Positions 45,590-55,050 of a DNA stretch of 64,000 nt are shown one piece after another. Every line of letters starts with the position of its first letter. The stretch's first letter is position 1. The stretch comes from Rhodoferax sp. U11-2br (GTDB lineage Bacteria; Pseudomonadota; Gammaproteobacteria; Burkholderiales; Burkholderiaceae_C), in contig NZ_JAHFZF010000020.1 of the NCBI RefSeq assembly GCF_018619435.1, positions 1 through 64,000 of the forward strand. Direction: 5' to 3'. A program made the position numbers and the translations under genes. Below the pieces are notes generated by a model. That model did not search any database. It saw only the letters and a list, made by a program, of their open reading frames with translations, and was not told the DNA's origin.

Positions 45590-46445
45590 GGGTGGCCCAG
45601 TGCGGTGCAAACAAGTCGGTGAGTTGCTCCACCAGGTACACCGAGCGATGCTGCCCGCCGGTGCAGCCGATGGCCACGGTCACATAGCTGCGGTGGTTTT
45701 GTGCCAGATCGTTCATCCAGTTGTTCAGGAAGGTGTGAATCTGGTCCAGCATGCGCTCTACCTCGGGTTGCCGCTTCAGGTAGTCGGCCACTGGCGCATC
45801 CTGCCCGGTCAGGGCACGCAGTTCGGGCTCGTAATGTGGGTTGGGCAACATGCGCACATCAAACACAAAATCGGCGTCACTTGGGATGCCGCGTTTGAAC
45901 GAAAAAGATTCAAACACCAGCGTCAGTTGTTCACCGGGCGCGGCGATAAAGGCTTTGACGTAACTCTGCAGCTGTGTTGGACGAATCACACTCGAGTCAA
46001 TCACATGGGCCTGCATGCGCAGGTCGCTGAGCAAATCACGTTCCAGCTCGATGGCGTCGGCCAGTGCATGGCGTTGGTCCAGCAGGGCGTTTTCCGGTCC
46101 GCCCCGGGACAAAGGATGGCGCCTGCGGGTTTCTGAAAAGCGACGAATCAAGGTGTCGGTGGTGGCATCTAGAAAGATGGAATCGACCTGCAGCCCGCGC
46201 GCCTTGAGCTGTTTCAACTGCTCTGGCACCAGTGGCAGCGAGCTGGCGCTGCGCACGTCGATGGCAATCGCCAGATGTTTGGCATGGTGGGCATGCTCCA
46301 GATCCACCAGCTGCATCAGCAGCTCGGGCGGCAGGTTGTCCACACAATAAAAACCCAGGTCTTCCAGCGCGTGCAAGGCCACCGATTTGCCCGAGCCGGA
46401 CATGCCGGTGATCAGCACAATCTGCACATTGGGGCTGGTGTTCAT
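45537..46445 (-). CDS. rapZ: RNase adapter protein RapZ
   Basis: 302 residues. P-loop [26 protein letters not shown] near residue 13 and the C-terminal [17 protein letters not shown] are typical. RapZ binds nucleotides and small RNAs and adapts RNase E in enteric bacteria; the role in this organism may differ. ATG 46445 is chosen; it lies 1 bp after the recN stop. No ptsN or hpf gene is beside it. Confidence 0.95.
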   Translation of the reverse strand: MNTSPNVQIVLITGMSGSGKSVALHALEDLGFYCVDNLPPELLMQLVDLEHAHHAKHLAIAIDVRSASSLPLVPEQLKQLKARGLQVDSIFLDATTDTLIRRFSETRRRHPLSRGGPENALLDQRHALADAIELERDLLSDLRMQAHVIDSSVIRPTQLQSYVKAFIAAPGEQLTLVFESFSFKRGIPSDADFVFDVRMLPNPHYEPELRALTGQDAPVADYLKRQPEVERMLDQIHTFLNNWMNDLAQNHRSYVTVAIGCTGGQHRSVYLVEQLTDLFAPHWATLKRHREMDARFSPTAAS

Positions 46446-46446
46446 G

Positions 46447-48099
46447 TCAGACGCCTTGCACTTGCAGCATGTCACGTGCATGGGTGAGGGTGCTTGCCAG
46501 AATGCGTTCACCACCCAGCATTCGGGCCAGTTCGGTGACGCGCTCTTCACCTTTGACCGGGGTGACCGAACTCACGGTGGCGCTGCCCGCCAGTTGTTTG
46601 CTGACTACCAGGTGCTGGTCGGCACAGGCGGCCACCTGAGGCAGGTGGGTTACGGCCAGCACCTGCCGGTCGACCCCGAGCTGGCGCATCAGCCGGCCCA
46701 CGGTTTCGGCCACCGCGCCGCCCACACCGGCGTCCACCTCGTCAAAAATCAGGGTTTGGGCGGTACCCAACTGGCTGGTGGTGACCGCAATGGCCAGCGC
46801 CAGGCGCGACAACTCACCACCCGAAGCCACTTTGTTGACTGGGCGCGGGGTGCTGCCCGCATGTCCGGCCACCAGGAACTGGATGTCTTCCAGCCCGGTC
46901 ATCAAAGGCTGGCTCGCAGGCTGGATGGCCACCTCGAACTGGCCGCCTTGCATGCCCAGCCCCTGCATCGCCTGGGTAATGGTCTGGGCCAGCTTGGGGG
47001 CTGACTTTTGCCGAGCCCGGGTTAACTTGCCAGCCTCCACCTGATAACTTTGCCAGGCAGAGGCCACCGCACTCTCCAGCGCCTGCAGGTCGGCGGCGGC
47101 GTCGAGAGCACGCAGCTGAGCTTTCCAGCCAGACAACAGGTCCACTAGCTCCTCGGGGCTGCGTTTGTAACGGCGCGCCAATGCCACCCACTGGCCCAGG
47201 CGCTCATCCAGTGCGCTGAGTCGGTCCGGGTCCAGCTCGGTCTTGCGCAGGTAGGCACGCAGTGAATGCACCACATCCTCCAACTGTGCCAGGCTTGATG
47301 CCAAAACCTCGCTCAGCCCTTTGAATATGGGCTCAATATGCTCTTGTTTTTGAAGTGCTTCGCAGGCACTGCCGGTCAGGCTGCTGGCACTGTTGTCGGC
47401 CTCATCGAGTGCCTGCAAGGCCGATTGCGCAGCGTCCAGCAGGGCCTGGGCGTTGGAGAGGCGGCTGTGCTCGGCGTTCAGGGCGGGCCATTCGCCGGCA
47501 CCAGGGGCGAGTTTTTCCAGCTCCCCAATCTGCCAGCTCAGGCGTTCACGTTCGTTGAGCAAAGAGTCTTGGGAGGCGCGGGCCTGTGCCAGCTGGTCTT
47601 GGGCGGTGCGCCAAAGCTGCCACTGCACCGACACGACATCGGTGGCCACCTTGGCATAGGCGTCGAGCAGGCCACGCACCGACTCCGGGCGTGTCAGGCT
47701 TTGCCAGGCGTGTTGGCCGTGAATGTCGAGCAGCTGCTCCCCCAAGGCGCGCAACTGGGTGGCGGTGGCGGGGCTGCCGTTGATCCAGGCGCGGCTTTTG
47801 CCCTGGGTGTCGACGGTACGGCGCAGCAGCAGGCTGCTGTCGTGTTCAAACCCTGCTTCGTCCAGCCAGCTGGCCACGCTGGTTGTGGCCTCGAATTCGG
47901 CGCTGACGTCGGTGCGTGTCGCGCCTTCGCGGATCACACTGACATCAGCGCGCCCGCCGGTCACGAGTTGCAGGGCATCCACCAGGATGGATTTGCCGGC
48001 GCCGGTCTCACCAGTCAACACGGTGAAGCCGTTGGCCAGTTCCAGGTCAAGTTCGCTGACGATGACAAAGTCGCGCAGGACGATGCGTTTGAGACTCAC
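46447..48099 (-). CDS. recN: DNA repair protein RecN
   Basis: 550 residues of SMC-like layout: N-terminal Walker A ([16 protein letters not shown]), long coiled coils, and C-terminal signature ([12 protein letters not shown]) with Walker B ([13 protein letters not shown]). It holds broken DNA ends together for repair. GTG 48099, preceded by AGGAG, overlaps the nadK stop (GTGA). Confidence 0.96.
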   Translation of the reverse strand: MSLKRIVLRDFVIVSELDLELANGFTVLTGETGAGKSILVDALQLVTGGRADVSVIREGATRTDVSAEFEATTSVASWLDEAGFEHDSSLLLRRTVDTQGKSRAWINGSPATATQLRALGEQLLDIHGQHAWQSLTRPESVRGLLDAYAKVATDVVSVQWQLWRTAQDQLAQARASQDSLLNERERLSWQIGELEKLAPGAGEWPALNAEHSRLSNAQALLDAAQSALQALDEADNSASSLTGSACEALQKQEHIEPIFKGLSEVLASSLAQLEDVVHSLRAYLRKTELDPDRLSALDERLGQWVALARRYKRSPEELVDLLSGWKAQLRALDAAADLQALESAVASAWQSYQVEAGKLTRARQKSAPKLAQTITQAMQGLGMQGGQFEVAIQPASQPLMTGLEDIQFLVAGHAGSTPRPVNKVASGGELSRLALAIAVTTSQLGTAQTLIFDEVDAGVGGAVAETVGRLMRQLGVDRQVLAVTHLPQVAACADQHLVVSKQLAGSATVSSVTPVKGEERVTELARMLGGERILASTLTHARDMLQVQGV

Positions 48100-48998
48100 G
48101 TTGAGGTTACTCCTTCGTTCCAATGCAGTTTTTCACGCAGGGTATCAAAGTAGGACCAGCCCTTGGGGTGCAAAAACCGCACATGGTGGTTGGACCGGGT
48201 GACTTCAATGCGGTCACCATGCATCAGGGACGCCAGCGACTGCTGGTCAAAACTGGCGCTGGCATCCCGGCCAGCTACTATTTCAATAGCTATATGTGAT
48301 GTATTGGCAAGGACTATCGGTCGATTTGATAATGTATGTGGAGCAATCGGCACCATCACCCAGCCGGGGATGGATGGATGCAGCAAGGGGCCGCCTGATG
48401 ACAAGGCGTAAGCGGTTGAGCCGGTCGGTGTTGCAATGATCAGCCCGTCGGCGCGCTGGTTCGCCACAAAGTGGCCATCCACTTCCACGCGCAACTCCAC
48501 CATGCCCGAGGTGGCGCCGCGGTTGACCACCACATCGTTGAGTGCCGTGGCGTTGTAGACGCAACGCCCATCACGCATGACCCTACCGCTCATCAGGCTG
48601 CGGTGGTCTTCCACATACTCACCACGCAACATGTCGCTCAGACACGCGGCAAAGTTGTCGTAACGGATGTCGGTGATGAAACCCAGCCGGCCCTGGTTGA
48701 TACCAATCAGCGGCACACCATACGCGGCCAATTGCCTGCCAATGCCCAGCATGGTGCCGTCACCGCCCACCACCAGGCCCAGGTCGCATTGTTGGCCAAT
48801 TTGTGGCACGGTCAGCGTGGGGTAACGCGTCATGCCCATGTTGCGTGCGGTATCTGCCTCCAGCACCACGTCACAGCCTTGGTCGTGCAGAAAATGGGCC
48901 ACCGCTTCCAGCGCAGCGCGCGCGCTGGAGATGGCGGCGGCACTGGCGCTGGTCTGGTATTTGCCGATCAGGGCAACGAGCTTGAATTTGGAGTCCAT
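48096..48998 (-). CDS. nadK: NAD kinase
   Basis: 300 residues. The GGDG motif ([13 protein letters not shown]) with [13 protein letters not shown] and the NDVVVNRG motif, plus [16 protein letters not shown], are intact. It makes NADP from NAD. A weak copy of the dispersed repeat lies antisense around 48286-48320, in the segment encoding [14 protein letters not shown]. It is divergent from hrcA. Confidence 0.96.
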   Translation of the reverse strand: MDSKFKLVALIGKYQTSASAAAISSARAALEAVAHFLHDQGCDVVLEADTARNMGMTRYPTLTVPQIGQQCDLGLVVGGDGTMLGIGRQLAAYGVPLIGINQGRLGFITDIRYDNFAACLSDMLRGEYVEDHRSLMSGRVMRDGRCVYNATALNDVVVNRGATSGMVELRVEVDGHFVANQRADGLIIATPTGSTAYALSSGGPLLHPSIPGWVMVPIAPHTLSNRPIVLANTSHIAIEIVAGRDASASFDQQSLASLMHGDRIEVTRSNHHVRFLHPKGWSYFDTLREKLHWNEGVTST

Positions 48999-49143
48999 CT
49001 GCAAATTACAACATCAAAGACCCGGCAGCTTTGTGTCACCTTTGAAAATAGCGGCAATACATCCAAGGGGGTCAAACATCGCGCCGGTTTGAAGAGACAT
49101 CTGAGTCGGGTTGCCCGAGTTCAGATGTTCGTAAAATCACCAC

Positions 49144-50148
49144 ATGCTGGATGACCGTGCCAAGTTATTACTCAAAGCGCTGGTTGAGCGTTACATCGCT
49201 GATGGCCAGCCGGTGGGGTCGCGCACTTTGTCCAAGGCCTCTGGTCTGGAACTCTCACCCGCCACCATTCGCAACGTGATGTCTGACCTGGAGGATTTGG
49301 GTCTGATTGTCAGCCCACACACCTCCGCCGGGCGCATACCCACCGCGCGCGGCTACCGCTTGTTTGTGGACACCATGTTGACGGTCCAGCGCAATCCGTT
49401 TGGTGAACACAGCCTGGCCCATGACCAGCCGCAAAAGGTGATTTCCAACGCGGCCAATCTGCTCTCTAGCCTGTCCCAGTTTGTAGGTGTGGTGGTGGCG
49501 CCTCGGCGCACCACAGTGTTTCGGCACATCGAATTCTTGCGGCTGTCCGAGCGGCGTTTGCTGGTGATCATCGTCTCGCCGGAAGGGGATGTGCAAAACC
49601 GGGTCATCTTCACCGAGGTGGACTACGAGCAGCAACAGTTGGTGGAGGCGGCCAATTTCCTCAATGCCAACTACATCGGTCTGGACATCGAACAGGTGCG
49701 TGAACGGCTGAAAAATGAGGTGGAATCCCTGCGTGCAGAGATTGCCAGCCTGATGAACGCCGCCGTGACCGCCAATTCCGAGGTGTTGTCTGAAACCGCA
49801 GACGAGGTGATTATTTCCGGTGAGCGCAACCTGTTGTCGGTCAGCGACTTTGCCAACGACATGGGCCATTTGCGCCGTGCATTTGACCTGTTTGAGCAAA
49901 AAGCCCAGTTGATGCGTTTGCTGGACGTGACTGGCCGCGCCGAGGGTGTGCGCATCTTCATTGGCGGCGAAAGCCAGGTCATTCCATTTGAGGACCTGTC
50001 CATTGTCAGCGCACCCTACGAGGTCGACGGTCAGGTGGTTGGTACCCTCGGTGTGGTTGGCCCCACCCGTATGCCCTATGACCGCATGATCCAGATTGTG
50101 GACATCACCTCCAAACTGGTCAGCAACGCGCTGAGCCACCACAAGTAG
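49144..50148 (+). CDS. hrcA: Heat-inducible transcription repressor HrcA
   Basis: 334 residues, the usual length. The N-terminal winged helix ([31 protein letters not shown]) and the GAF-like and dimerisation parts ([20 protein letters not shown]) are typical. It represses heat-shock genes through CIRCE operators; I see no CIRCE element in this window. The gene ends 23 bp before a tRNA. Confidence 0.96.
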   Translation: MLDDRAKLLLKALVERYIADGQPVGSRTLSKASGLELSPATIRNVMSDLEDLGLIVSPHTSAGRIPTARGYRLFVDTMLTVQRNPFGEHSLAHDQPQKVISNAANLLSSLSQFVGVVVAPRRTTVFRHIEFLRLSERRLLVIIVSPEGDVQNRVIFTEVDYEQQQLVEAANFLNANYIGLDIEQVRERLKNEVESLRAEIASLMNAAVTANSEVLSETADEVIISGERNLLSVSDFANDMGHLRRAFDLFEQKAQLMRLLDVTGRAEGVRIFIGGESQVIPFEDLSIVSAPYEVDGQVVGTLGVVGPTRMPYDRMIQIVDITSKLVSNALSHHK

Positions 50149-50171
50149 CCCCTACAATTGCTGGTTCGGTT

Positions 50172-50248
50172 GGGGCGTTAGCTCAGTTGGTTAGAGCAGA
50201 GGACTCATAATCCTTTGGTCCACAGTTCAAGTCTGTGACGCCCTACCA
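50172..50248 (+). tRNA. tRNA with CAT anticodon (probably Ile2, otherwise Met)
   Basis: 77 nt with encoded CCA. The anticodon loop is GACTCATAATC with CAT. The GAGCAGAGGACTCATAATC...TTGGTC body resembles tRNA-Ile2, whose C34 is changed to lysidine, more than elongator Met; the acceptor stem does not decide it. A candidate -10 (TACAAT, 50153-50158) lies before it. Confidence 0.9.
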
Positions 50249-50251
50249 ATT
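50202..50251 (+). repeat. att-like direct repeat, tRNA copy
   Basis: The 50-bp segment from the anticodon loop to just past the tRNA end is repeated at 50507-50556 with 45 matches. Confidence 0.75.
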
Positions 50252-50272
50252 AGAATTGTGAACAAAATCAAG

Positions 50273-50293
50273 GGCCTGCGTAAGCAGGCCTTT
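50273..50293 (+). terminator. Possible terminator after the CAT tRNA
   Basis: Stem GGCCTGC/GCAGGCC with loop GTAA, then only a short T-run (TTTG). It may end the tRNA transcript. Confidence 0.5.
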
Positions 50294-50320
50294 GTCGTTG
50301 GTGACTGCAAAGGAGGCCCC

Positions 50321-50342
50321 TGTGCCAAATTTGTGCCAAATT
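50321..50342 (+). repeat. Tandem 11-mers within the tRNA scar
   Basis: TGTGCCAAATT occurs twice without a gap (50321-50331, 50332-50342). Short tandem direct repeats of this sort are typical arm-type binding sites for integrases, but no integrase gene is present. Confidence 0.4.
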
Positions 50343-50506
50343 TTGGTAGTTTGGTTGCCAGCGCCTGCCAGCCATTGCGCAGGATATGACACACACATGG
50401 TCATCTGGCTAAACCACGTTGCTTTATTCCTGGCTAAAAGCGATCTCGATTTGTTTGTAGAAGTGCATAGAGCGAAAGCATTTGAGGTACCAAGAATAAT
50501 CAGTCA

Positions 50507-50556
50507 GACGCATAATTCTTTGGCCCAAAGTTCAAGTCTGTGACGCACTACCAATT
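50507..50556 (+). repeat. att-like direct repeat, partial tRNA copy
   Basis: Matches the 3' part of the CAT tRNA at 45 of 50 positions, including the CAT of the anticodon and the CCA. Changes in both arms prevent a normal fold, and the 5' half is missing. Confidence 0.75.
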
Positions 50557-50569
50557 TTTAAGCTATAAT
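50541..50569 (+). promoter_or_regulatory. Promoter of tRNA-Arg
   Basis: A perfect -10 TATAAT (50564-50569) ends 10 bp before the tRNA start. The -35 position, 17 bp upstream (50541-50546, TGACGC), falls in the partial tRNA copy. TATAAT sits inside an inverted repeat AAGCTATA/TATAGCTT. Confidence 0.65.
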
Positions 50570-50579
50570 TTATAGCTTA

Positions 50580-50656
50580 GCGGCTGTAGCTCAGTTGGAT
50601 AGAGTACTTGGCTACGAACCAAGGGGTCGTGGGTTCAATTCCTGCCAGCCGCACCA
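50580..50656 (+). tRNA. tRNA-Arg (ACG)
   Basis: 77 nt with encoded CCA. Acceptor GCGGCTG/CAGCCGC is perfect; the anticodon loop is GGCTACGAACC with ACG. The D and T arms are normal. Confidence 0.96.
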
Positions 50657-50663
50657 AACGACA

Positions 50664-50695
50664 AGCCCTAGAACAGAGATGTTCTAGGGCTTTTT
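50664..50695 (+). terminator. Intrinsic terminator after tRNA-Arg
   Basis: Perfect 12-bp stem AGCCCTAGAACA/TGTTCTAGGGCT, loop GAGA, and a T-run. The remaining gap to the spoT stop (about 130 bp) shows nothing I can identify. Confidence 0.92.
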
Positions 50696-50823
50696 CGTTT
50701 TTACACGCAAATGCTTGACGTGGCGATGGATTCCGAGTGATCTGACACCCGGAGAAACAATGTCGCAGATCCCCCTCTCATTGGAGGTACGGCGCTTTTT
50801 TTACGCGCGCCAGATGAGTCTGT

Positions 50824-53109
50824 CTATGCAGCGATGGGGGAGGTGTTCTTTGAACGCTGGACTTTCAGAACCGCAGCGGTGCGGCGCAGGTGTTTGAACA
50901 CGGTTTCAAGTTGGCTCAAGTCACGCACCGCAATGACAAACCGCAGCTCCATCACCCCATGTGACGATTCATTGGTCATGTCAACCTGGGTGATGTCTGC
51001 TTCGCCGGATGCCAGCGCGCTGGCAACACGGGCCAACACACCCTTGCCATTGGTGACAGTGACAACAATACCTGTCTCGAAGGTCCGCATGGGTTCATCG
51101 GACCATTCCACACTGATGAAACGTTCGCTGTCTTTGTGGTGAAGTTTTTTGGCGACCTGGCAGTCGCCCGTGTGGATCGTTAACCCTTCACCACGACCAA
51201 GGTAACCCACAATACTGTCGCCAGGAATCGGGCGGCAACAATGGGCAAAACGTACCGAGGTGCTTTCGCTGCCATCAATGGACACACTGCCCTGGGAGAT
51301 GTTCTCGCCAGCCACAAAACGTTCCCGGGTCAGCAGCAGGGCATCGGGTTTTTCACCACTGTCGGCAAGCAACATGGCCAAACGTTTGGCGACGATGCTG
51401 GCGATGCGTTTGCCCAGACCAATGTCTGTCATCAGTTCGGATGGGGTCCTGTTGCCACTGAAACGCAACAATTTGTCCCACACAGCGGCCTTGAGGCCAG
51501 CGTGGTCGGGCAAATTTTCGATGCCTTCTGCTCGCAAGGCCTGGATCAGCATTTTTTCGCCAAGGCTCTCCGACTCTGTTTGGGCCAAGGTCTTGAGGTG
51601 CTGGCGTATCTTGGAACGTGCGCGTGCTGTCCTGACAAATCCCAGCCATGCCGGGTTGGGTGTGGCGTCAGGTGACGTGATGACCTCGATCACATCGCCA
51701 TTTTTGACCTCGGTCCGCAAGGTCACGGGTTCGTTGTTGATTTTGGCAGACAGTGTGTGGTCGCCCACGTTGCTGTGGATGGCATAGGCAAAATCGATCA
51801 CGGTGGCACCACGCGGCATGGCCATGATCTGGCTCTTGGGCGTGAACACGTAAACCGCATCGGGAAACAGGTCCACCTTGACATGTTCCCAGAACTCTGT
51901 GGCATCCCGGTTTTCGTCCTGGATGTCCAGCAGTGACTGCAGCCATTTGGAACCCATGCGGTCGTTCTGGCCGACATCGTCGTTGGACGCTTCCTTGTAC
52001 AGCCAATGCGCCGCCACACCTGTTTCAGCCACCAGGTGCATCGCCTCGGTGCGCAGTTGAAACTCGACGTTGATCCCCGAAGGGCCGACCAGCGTGGTGT
52101 GCAGCGATTGGTAACCATTGATTTTGCTGATGGCAATGTGGTCTTTGAACTTGCCTGGAACCGGTTTGTAGAGCTGGTGCAGCAGACCCAAAGCGGTGTA
52201 GCAGTCAACCAGGTTCGGGACGATGATGCGAAATCCGTAGATATCGGTGACCTGGGCAAAGCTGAGATTTTTTTCCTCCATCTTCTTGTAGATGGAGAAG
52301 ATGGTTTTTTCGCGCCCGGCGATCCTGACCGGCATGTCGTGTTGCGCAAAGGTGTTGTCCAGGTCCGCATGCACCTTTTGAATCAGGTCGCGTCGTCGGC
52401 TTCGTGCTTTGGCCACCGCTTTGGTCAGAACGCTGTGTCGCCAGGGGTTGAGGTACTTGAAGGACAGATCCTGCAACTCGCGGTAGGTCTGGTTCAGCCC
52501 CAGGCGGTAGGCGATGGGGGCGTAAATGTCCAGCGTTTCCGAAGCGATGCGCCCCCATTTTTCGCGCGGCGCGTCTGACAGCGTGCGCATGTTGTGGGTG
52601 CGGTCTGCCAGCTTGATCAGGATGACACGTACATCACGTGCCATGGCCAGCAGCATTTTGCGAAACGACTCGGCCTGGTTCTCTTCACGTGTGTTGAAGT
52701 GCAGTTTTTCCAGCTTGGTCAAGCCATCGACAAGCTCTGCCACCGAGGTACCAAAGCGCTCAATCAGTTCCGACTTGGCAATGCCACAGTCTTCCATGGC
52801 GTCATGCAACAGGGCCGCCATCAAGGCCTGGGCGTCAAGCTTCCATTCTGCACATTGGGCCGCCACAGCGATGGGGTGGGTGATGTAGGGCTCTCCGCTG
52901 TTGCGCAGTTGGCCCAGATGGGCTTCGTCGGCAAATCGGTAGGCTTGCCGCACGCTGGCAAGATCGGCTGGACTCAAATAGTCCAGCTTGTTGGTGAGGC
53001 TTGCCAAGCTCGCCGCAGCTGCATTCATGCCCGCCGAACTAAGCGCCTTGGGCGCGGATTTGGGTGGGGTGGGGCTGACAACGGAAACGGGTTGGACGGG
53101 GGTGCGCAT
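50824..53109 (-). CDS. spoT: Bifunctional (p)ppGpp synthase/hydrolase SpoT
   Basis: 761 residues. HD hydrolase domain (ITHPIAVAAQCAEWKLDAQALMAALLHDAMEDC), synthetase domain (AGREKTIFSIYKKMEEKNLSFAQVTDIYGFRII), TGS domain (VFTPKSQIMAMPRGATVIDFAYAIHSNVGDHT) and C-terminal ACT domain are in order. The intact HD pair suggests active hydrolysis. ATG 53109 is used; the longer frame starts in a hydrophobic run with no support. It follows rpoZ, gmk and yicC. Confidence 0.95.
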   Translation of the reverse strand: MRTPVQPVSVVSPTPPKSAPKALSSAGMNAAAASLASLTNKLDYLSPADLASVRQAYRFADEAHLGQLRNSGEPYITHPIAVAAQCAEWKLDAQALMAALLHDAMEDCGIAKSELIERFGTSVAELVDGLTKLEKLHFNTREENQAESFRKMLLAMARDVRVILIKLADRTHNMRTLSDAPREKWGRIASETLDIYAPIAYRLGLNQTYRELQDLSFKYLNPWRHSVLTKAVAKARSRRRDLIQKVHADLDNTFAQHDMPVRIAGREKTIFSIYKKMEEKNLSFAQVTDIYGFRIIVPNLVDCYTALGLLHQLYKPVPGKFKDHIAISKINGYQSLHTTLVGPSGINVEFQLRTEAMHLVAETGVAAHWLYKEASNDDVGQNDRMGSKWLQSLLDIQDENRDATEFWEHVKVDLFPDAVYVFTPKSQIMAMPRGATVIDFAYAIHSNVGDHTLSAKINNEPVTLRTEVKNGDVIEVITSPDATPNPAWLGFVRTARARSKIRQHLKTLAQTESESLGEKMLIQALRAEGIENLPDHAGLKAAVWDKLLRFSGNRTPSELMTDIGLGKRIASIVAKRLAMLLADSGEKPDALLLTRERFVAGENISQGSVSIDGSESTSVRFAHCCRPIPGDSIVGYLGRGEGLTIHTGDCQVAKKLHHKDSERFISVEWSDEPMRTFETGIVVTVTNGKGVLARVASALASGEADITQVDMTNESSHGVMELRFVIAVRDLSQLETVFKHLRRTAAVLKVQRSKNTSPIAA

Positions 53110-53201
53110 CCCTGAAATATAGCCTGCGTGTAAGCATATGGCACAAATGAAACAAAAAAGCACCGCAGAGCGGTGCTTGGTATGTCAGCGTGCGCGTGAA
53201 T

Positions 53202-53405
53202 TCAGAGCGGCACTTTTTTCAACATCTCGATGCCAACCTTGCCTGCTGCAATTTCGCGCAGGGCGGTTACACCCGGTTTGTTTTTGCTCTCGACCTTGGC
53301 GGTGTGGCCTTGGCTCAGCATGCGGGCACGGTAGGACGCAGCCAACACCAGCTGAAAGCGATTGGGAATCTGCACCAGGCAGTCTTCAACAGTGATACGG
53401 GCCAT
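53202..53405 (-). CDS. rpoZ: DNA-directed RNA polymerase omega subunit
   Basis: 67 residues starting [24 protein letters not shown], which is the RpoZ signature, with the conserved region ending [15 protein letters not shown]. Omega helps beta-prime assembly and ppGpp sensing; spoT lies directly downstream. ATG 53405 is chosen over the longer frame. Confidence 0.96.
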   Translation of the reverse strand: MARITVEDCLVQIPNRFQLVLAASYRARMLSQGHTAKVESKNKPGVTALREIAAGKVGIEMLKKVPL

Positions 53406-53431
53406 GACTTCTCCAAAACCAGGTGGGCGCA

Positions 53432-54052
53432 CTAAGAAATATGCAGTGCTTTGAATGTTTCAGCCCTGGCACGGCGCTGTGCCAGGTACTTGAGTCGTTG
53501 AGCGTGGACGATGGATTTGAGATCAAACACGGCCCGGTCGAACAACTCATTGATTATAACGAAGTCAAACTGGTTGACCTGCGCCATCTCCAAAGCCGCG
53601 TTTTGCAGCCGGACTTCAATCACCGCAGGTGTGTCTTCACCACGTCGCTCCAGGCGCGAGCGCAGCTCATCCCAGCTGGGTGGCAGGATGAAGATGGTCA
53701 CGGCGTTGGCAAACACCTTCTTGATCTGTAGCGCACCCTGAAAGTCAATCTCCAGAATCACATCGGCGCCTTGGCTCATGCGTTCTTCAATGGCTTTTTT
53801 GGAGGTGCCGTAGCGGTGGTTGTGCACATGTGCCCACTCGACGAAGGTGTCAGCCTGCACCATCGCATCAAACTCGGTGTCTGGCACAAAAAAGTATTCG
53901 CGCCCATGTTTTTCCTGCCCACGGGGGGCGCGGGTGGTGTGTGACACCGAGGGTTGCACATGGGAATCAAGCTCCAGCAAGGCCTTGACCAGGCTGGATT
54001 TGCCAGCCCCGCTGGGGGCGGCGACAACAAAGAGGTTTCCGGGGTAATCCAT
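53432..54052 (-). CDS. gmk: Guanylate kinase
   Basis: 206 residues. P-loop [19 protein letters not shown], the GMP-binding [18 protein letters not shown] and [15 protein letters not shown] are intact. It makes GDP from GMP. It lies between yicC and rpoZ, as expected. Confidence 0.97.
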   Translation of the reverse strand: MDYPGNLFVVAAPSGAGKSSLVKALLELDSHVQPSVSHTTRAPRGQEKHGREYFFVPDTEFDAMVQADTFVEWAHVHNHRYGTSKKAIEERMSQGADVILEIDFQGALQIKKVFANAVTIFILPPSWDELRSRLERRGEDTPAVIEVRLQNAALEMAQVNQFDFVIINELFDRAVFDLKSIVHAQRLKYLAQRRARAETFKALHIS

Positions 54053-54058
54053 AGGCGC

Positions 54059-54976
54059 TTATTCTATGTTTTGCACCTGCTCGCGCATTTGCTCGATCAG
54101 CACCTTCATGTCCACCGAAATGTGGGTCAGTTCCAGCGCGGCGGACTTGGAGCCCAGGGTATTGGCCTCGCGGTGCAATTCCTGGATCAGGAAGTCCAGC
54201 CGTTTGCCGATGTCGCCACCCTTTTTGACCAGGCGTTCCAGCTCGTCCAGGTGAGAGGCCAGCCGGGTCAGCTCCTCGGCCACGTCGATGCGGATGGCAA
54301 ACGCGGTGGCTTCGGTCAGCGCCCGGTCCTGGGCCATTTCGGATTTGGCCTGGCCATCGGTGAGTTCCATGGCCTGTGCCCAGCGGTCCAGAAAGCGTTG
54401 GCGTTGTTGTGTCACCAGCTGCGGGATCAGCGGTTCGGCCTGGGCGGCCAGGGCGCGCAATTGTTTGATGCGGTCAAACAACATGGTCGCCAGCCGGGCG
54501 CCTTCACGTTTGCGCGCGGCCATCAGCGCGTCCAGCACCTCGTCGGCCAGTTGCAGTGTCTCGGCTTGCCAGTCCTTGCCGGGTTGGGATTCGTCCCCTG
54601 CCAGGCGAATCACTTCGGCGACGCTGAGGGGCTGGGCCGACGGCAGCCAGGCCTTGACATGGTCTTGAATGGCGTTCAGGCGTTGCAGCAGCCGGGTTGA
54701 GGGCTCGGCAACCACATTGGTGGTGGTGCTCTCGATGGACGCCCGCAGCTCCACCTTGCCGCGTTTGAGTCGGGCATTCAACTTCTCGCGCAGTGCGGGC
54801 TCGCACGCGCGAAGTTCCTCAGGCAGGCGGAAAGACAGGTCCAGAAAGCGGCTGTTGACCGCCCGGATTTCGATGCCCAATCGGCTGTTGGCGCTGCTTT
54901 TGCCATCGCCCTCGGCGCCCTCTTTGGCCGGGTTATGCTGGGCGCTGGCGTAACCGGTCATGCTGTAAACTGACAT
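54059..54976 (-). CDS. yicC: YicC/YloC family endoribonuclease-like protein
   Basis: 305 residues, starting MSVYSMTGYASAQ; the C-terminal part with DELERLVKKGGDIGKRLDFLIQELHREANTLGSKSA is the DUF1732 signature. Members are reported to cleave small RNAs. It is 6 bp upstream of gmk. ATG 54976 is used. Confidence 0.94.
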   Translation of the reverse strand: MSVYSMTGYASAQHNPAKEGAEGDGKSSANSRLGIEIRAVNSRFLDLSFRLPEELRACEPALREKLNARLKRGKVELRASIESTTTNVVAEPSTRLLQRLNAIQDHVKAWLPSAQPLSVAEVIRLAGDESQPGKDWQAETLQLADEVLDALMAARKREGARLATMLFDRIKQLRALAAQAEPLIPQLVTQQRQRFLDRWAQAMELTDGQAKSEMAQDRALTEATAFAIRIDVAEELTRLASHLDELERLVKKGGDIGKRLDFLIQELHREANTLGSKSAALELTHISVDMKVLIEQMREQVQNIE

Positions 54977-55050
54977 TGCGGTTCTCTTCAAAAAATGTGC
55001 TTTTGAGAATAACCCGGTTCTTGCCCCGCTTGCGGTTTCCTGATTAAAAA

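Larger units (their letters stand above)
50252..50506. mobile_element. Decayed integration scar between tRNA and att-like repeat
   Basis: 255 bp bounded by the tRNA and a partial tRNA copy. It holds a terminator-like hairpin and the tandem 11-mers. An 83-codon frame (50292-50543) is open but has no recognisable family. Probably the remains of an integrated element that lost nearly all of its DNA. Confidence 0.55.

Noticed and set aside
50172..50248. Firm assignment of the CAT tRNA to Met
   Set aside because: The anticodon arm looks more like the lysidine-modified Ile2 type, while the acceptor stem does not settle it; the call is left open.
50292..50543. An 83-codon frame in the tRNA scar
   Set aside because: It runs through the terminator-like region and into the partial tRNA copy; no family is recognised and composition is not coding-like.
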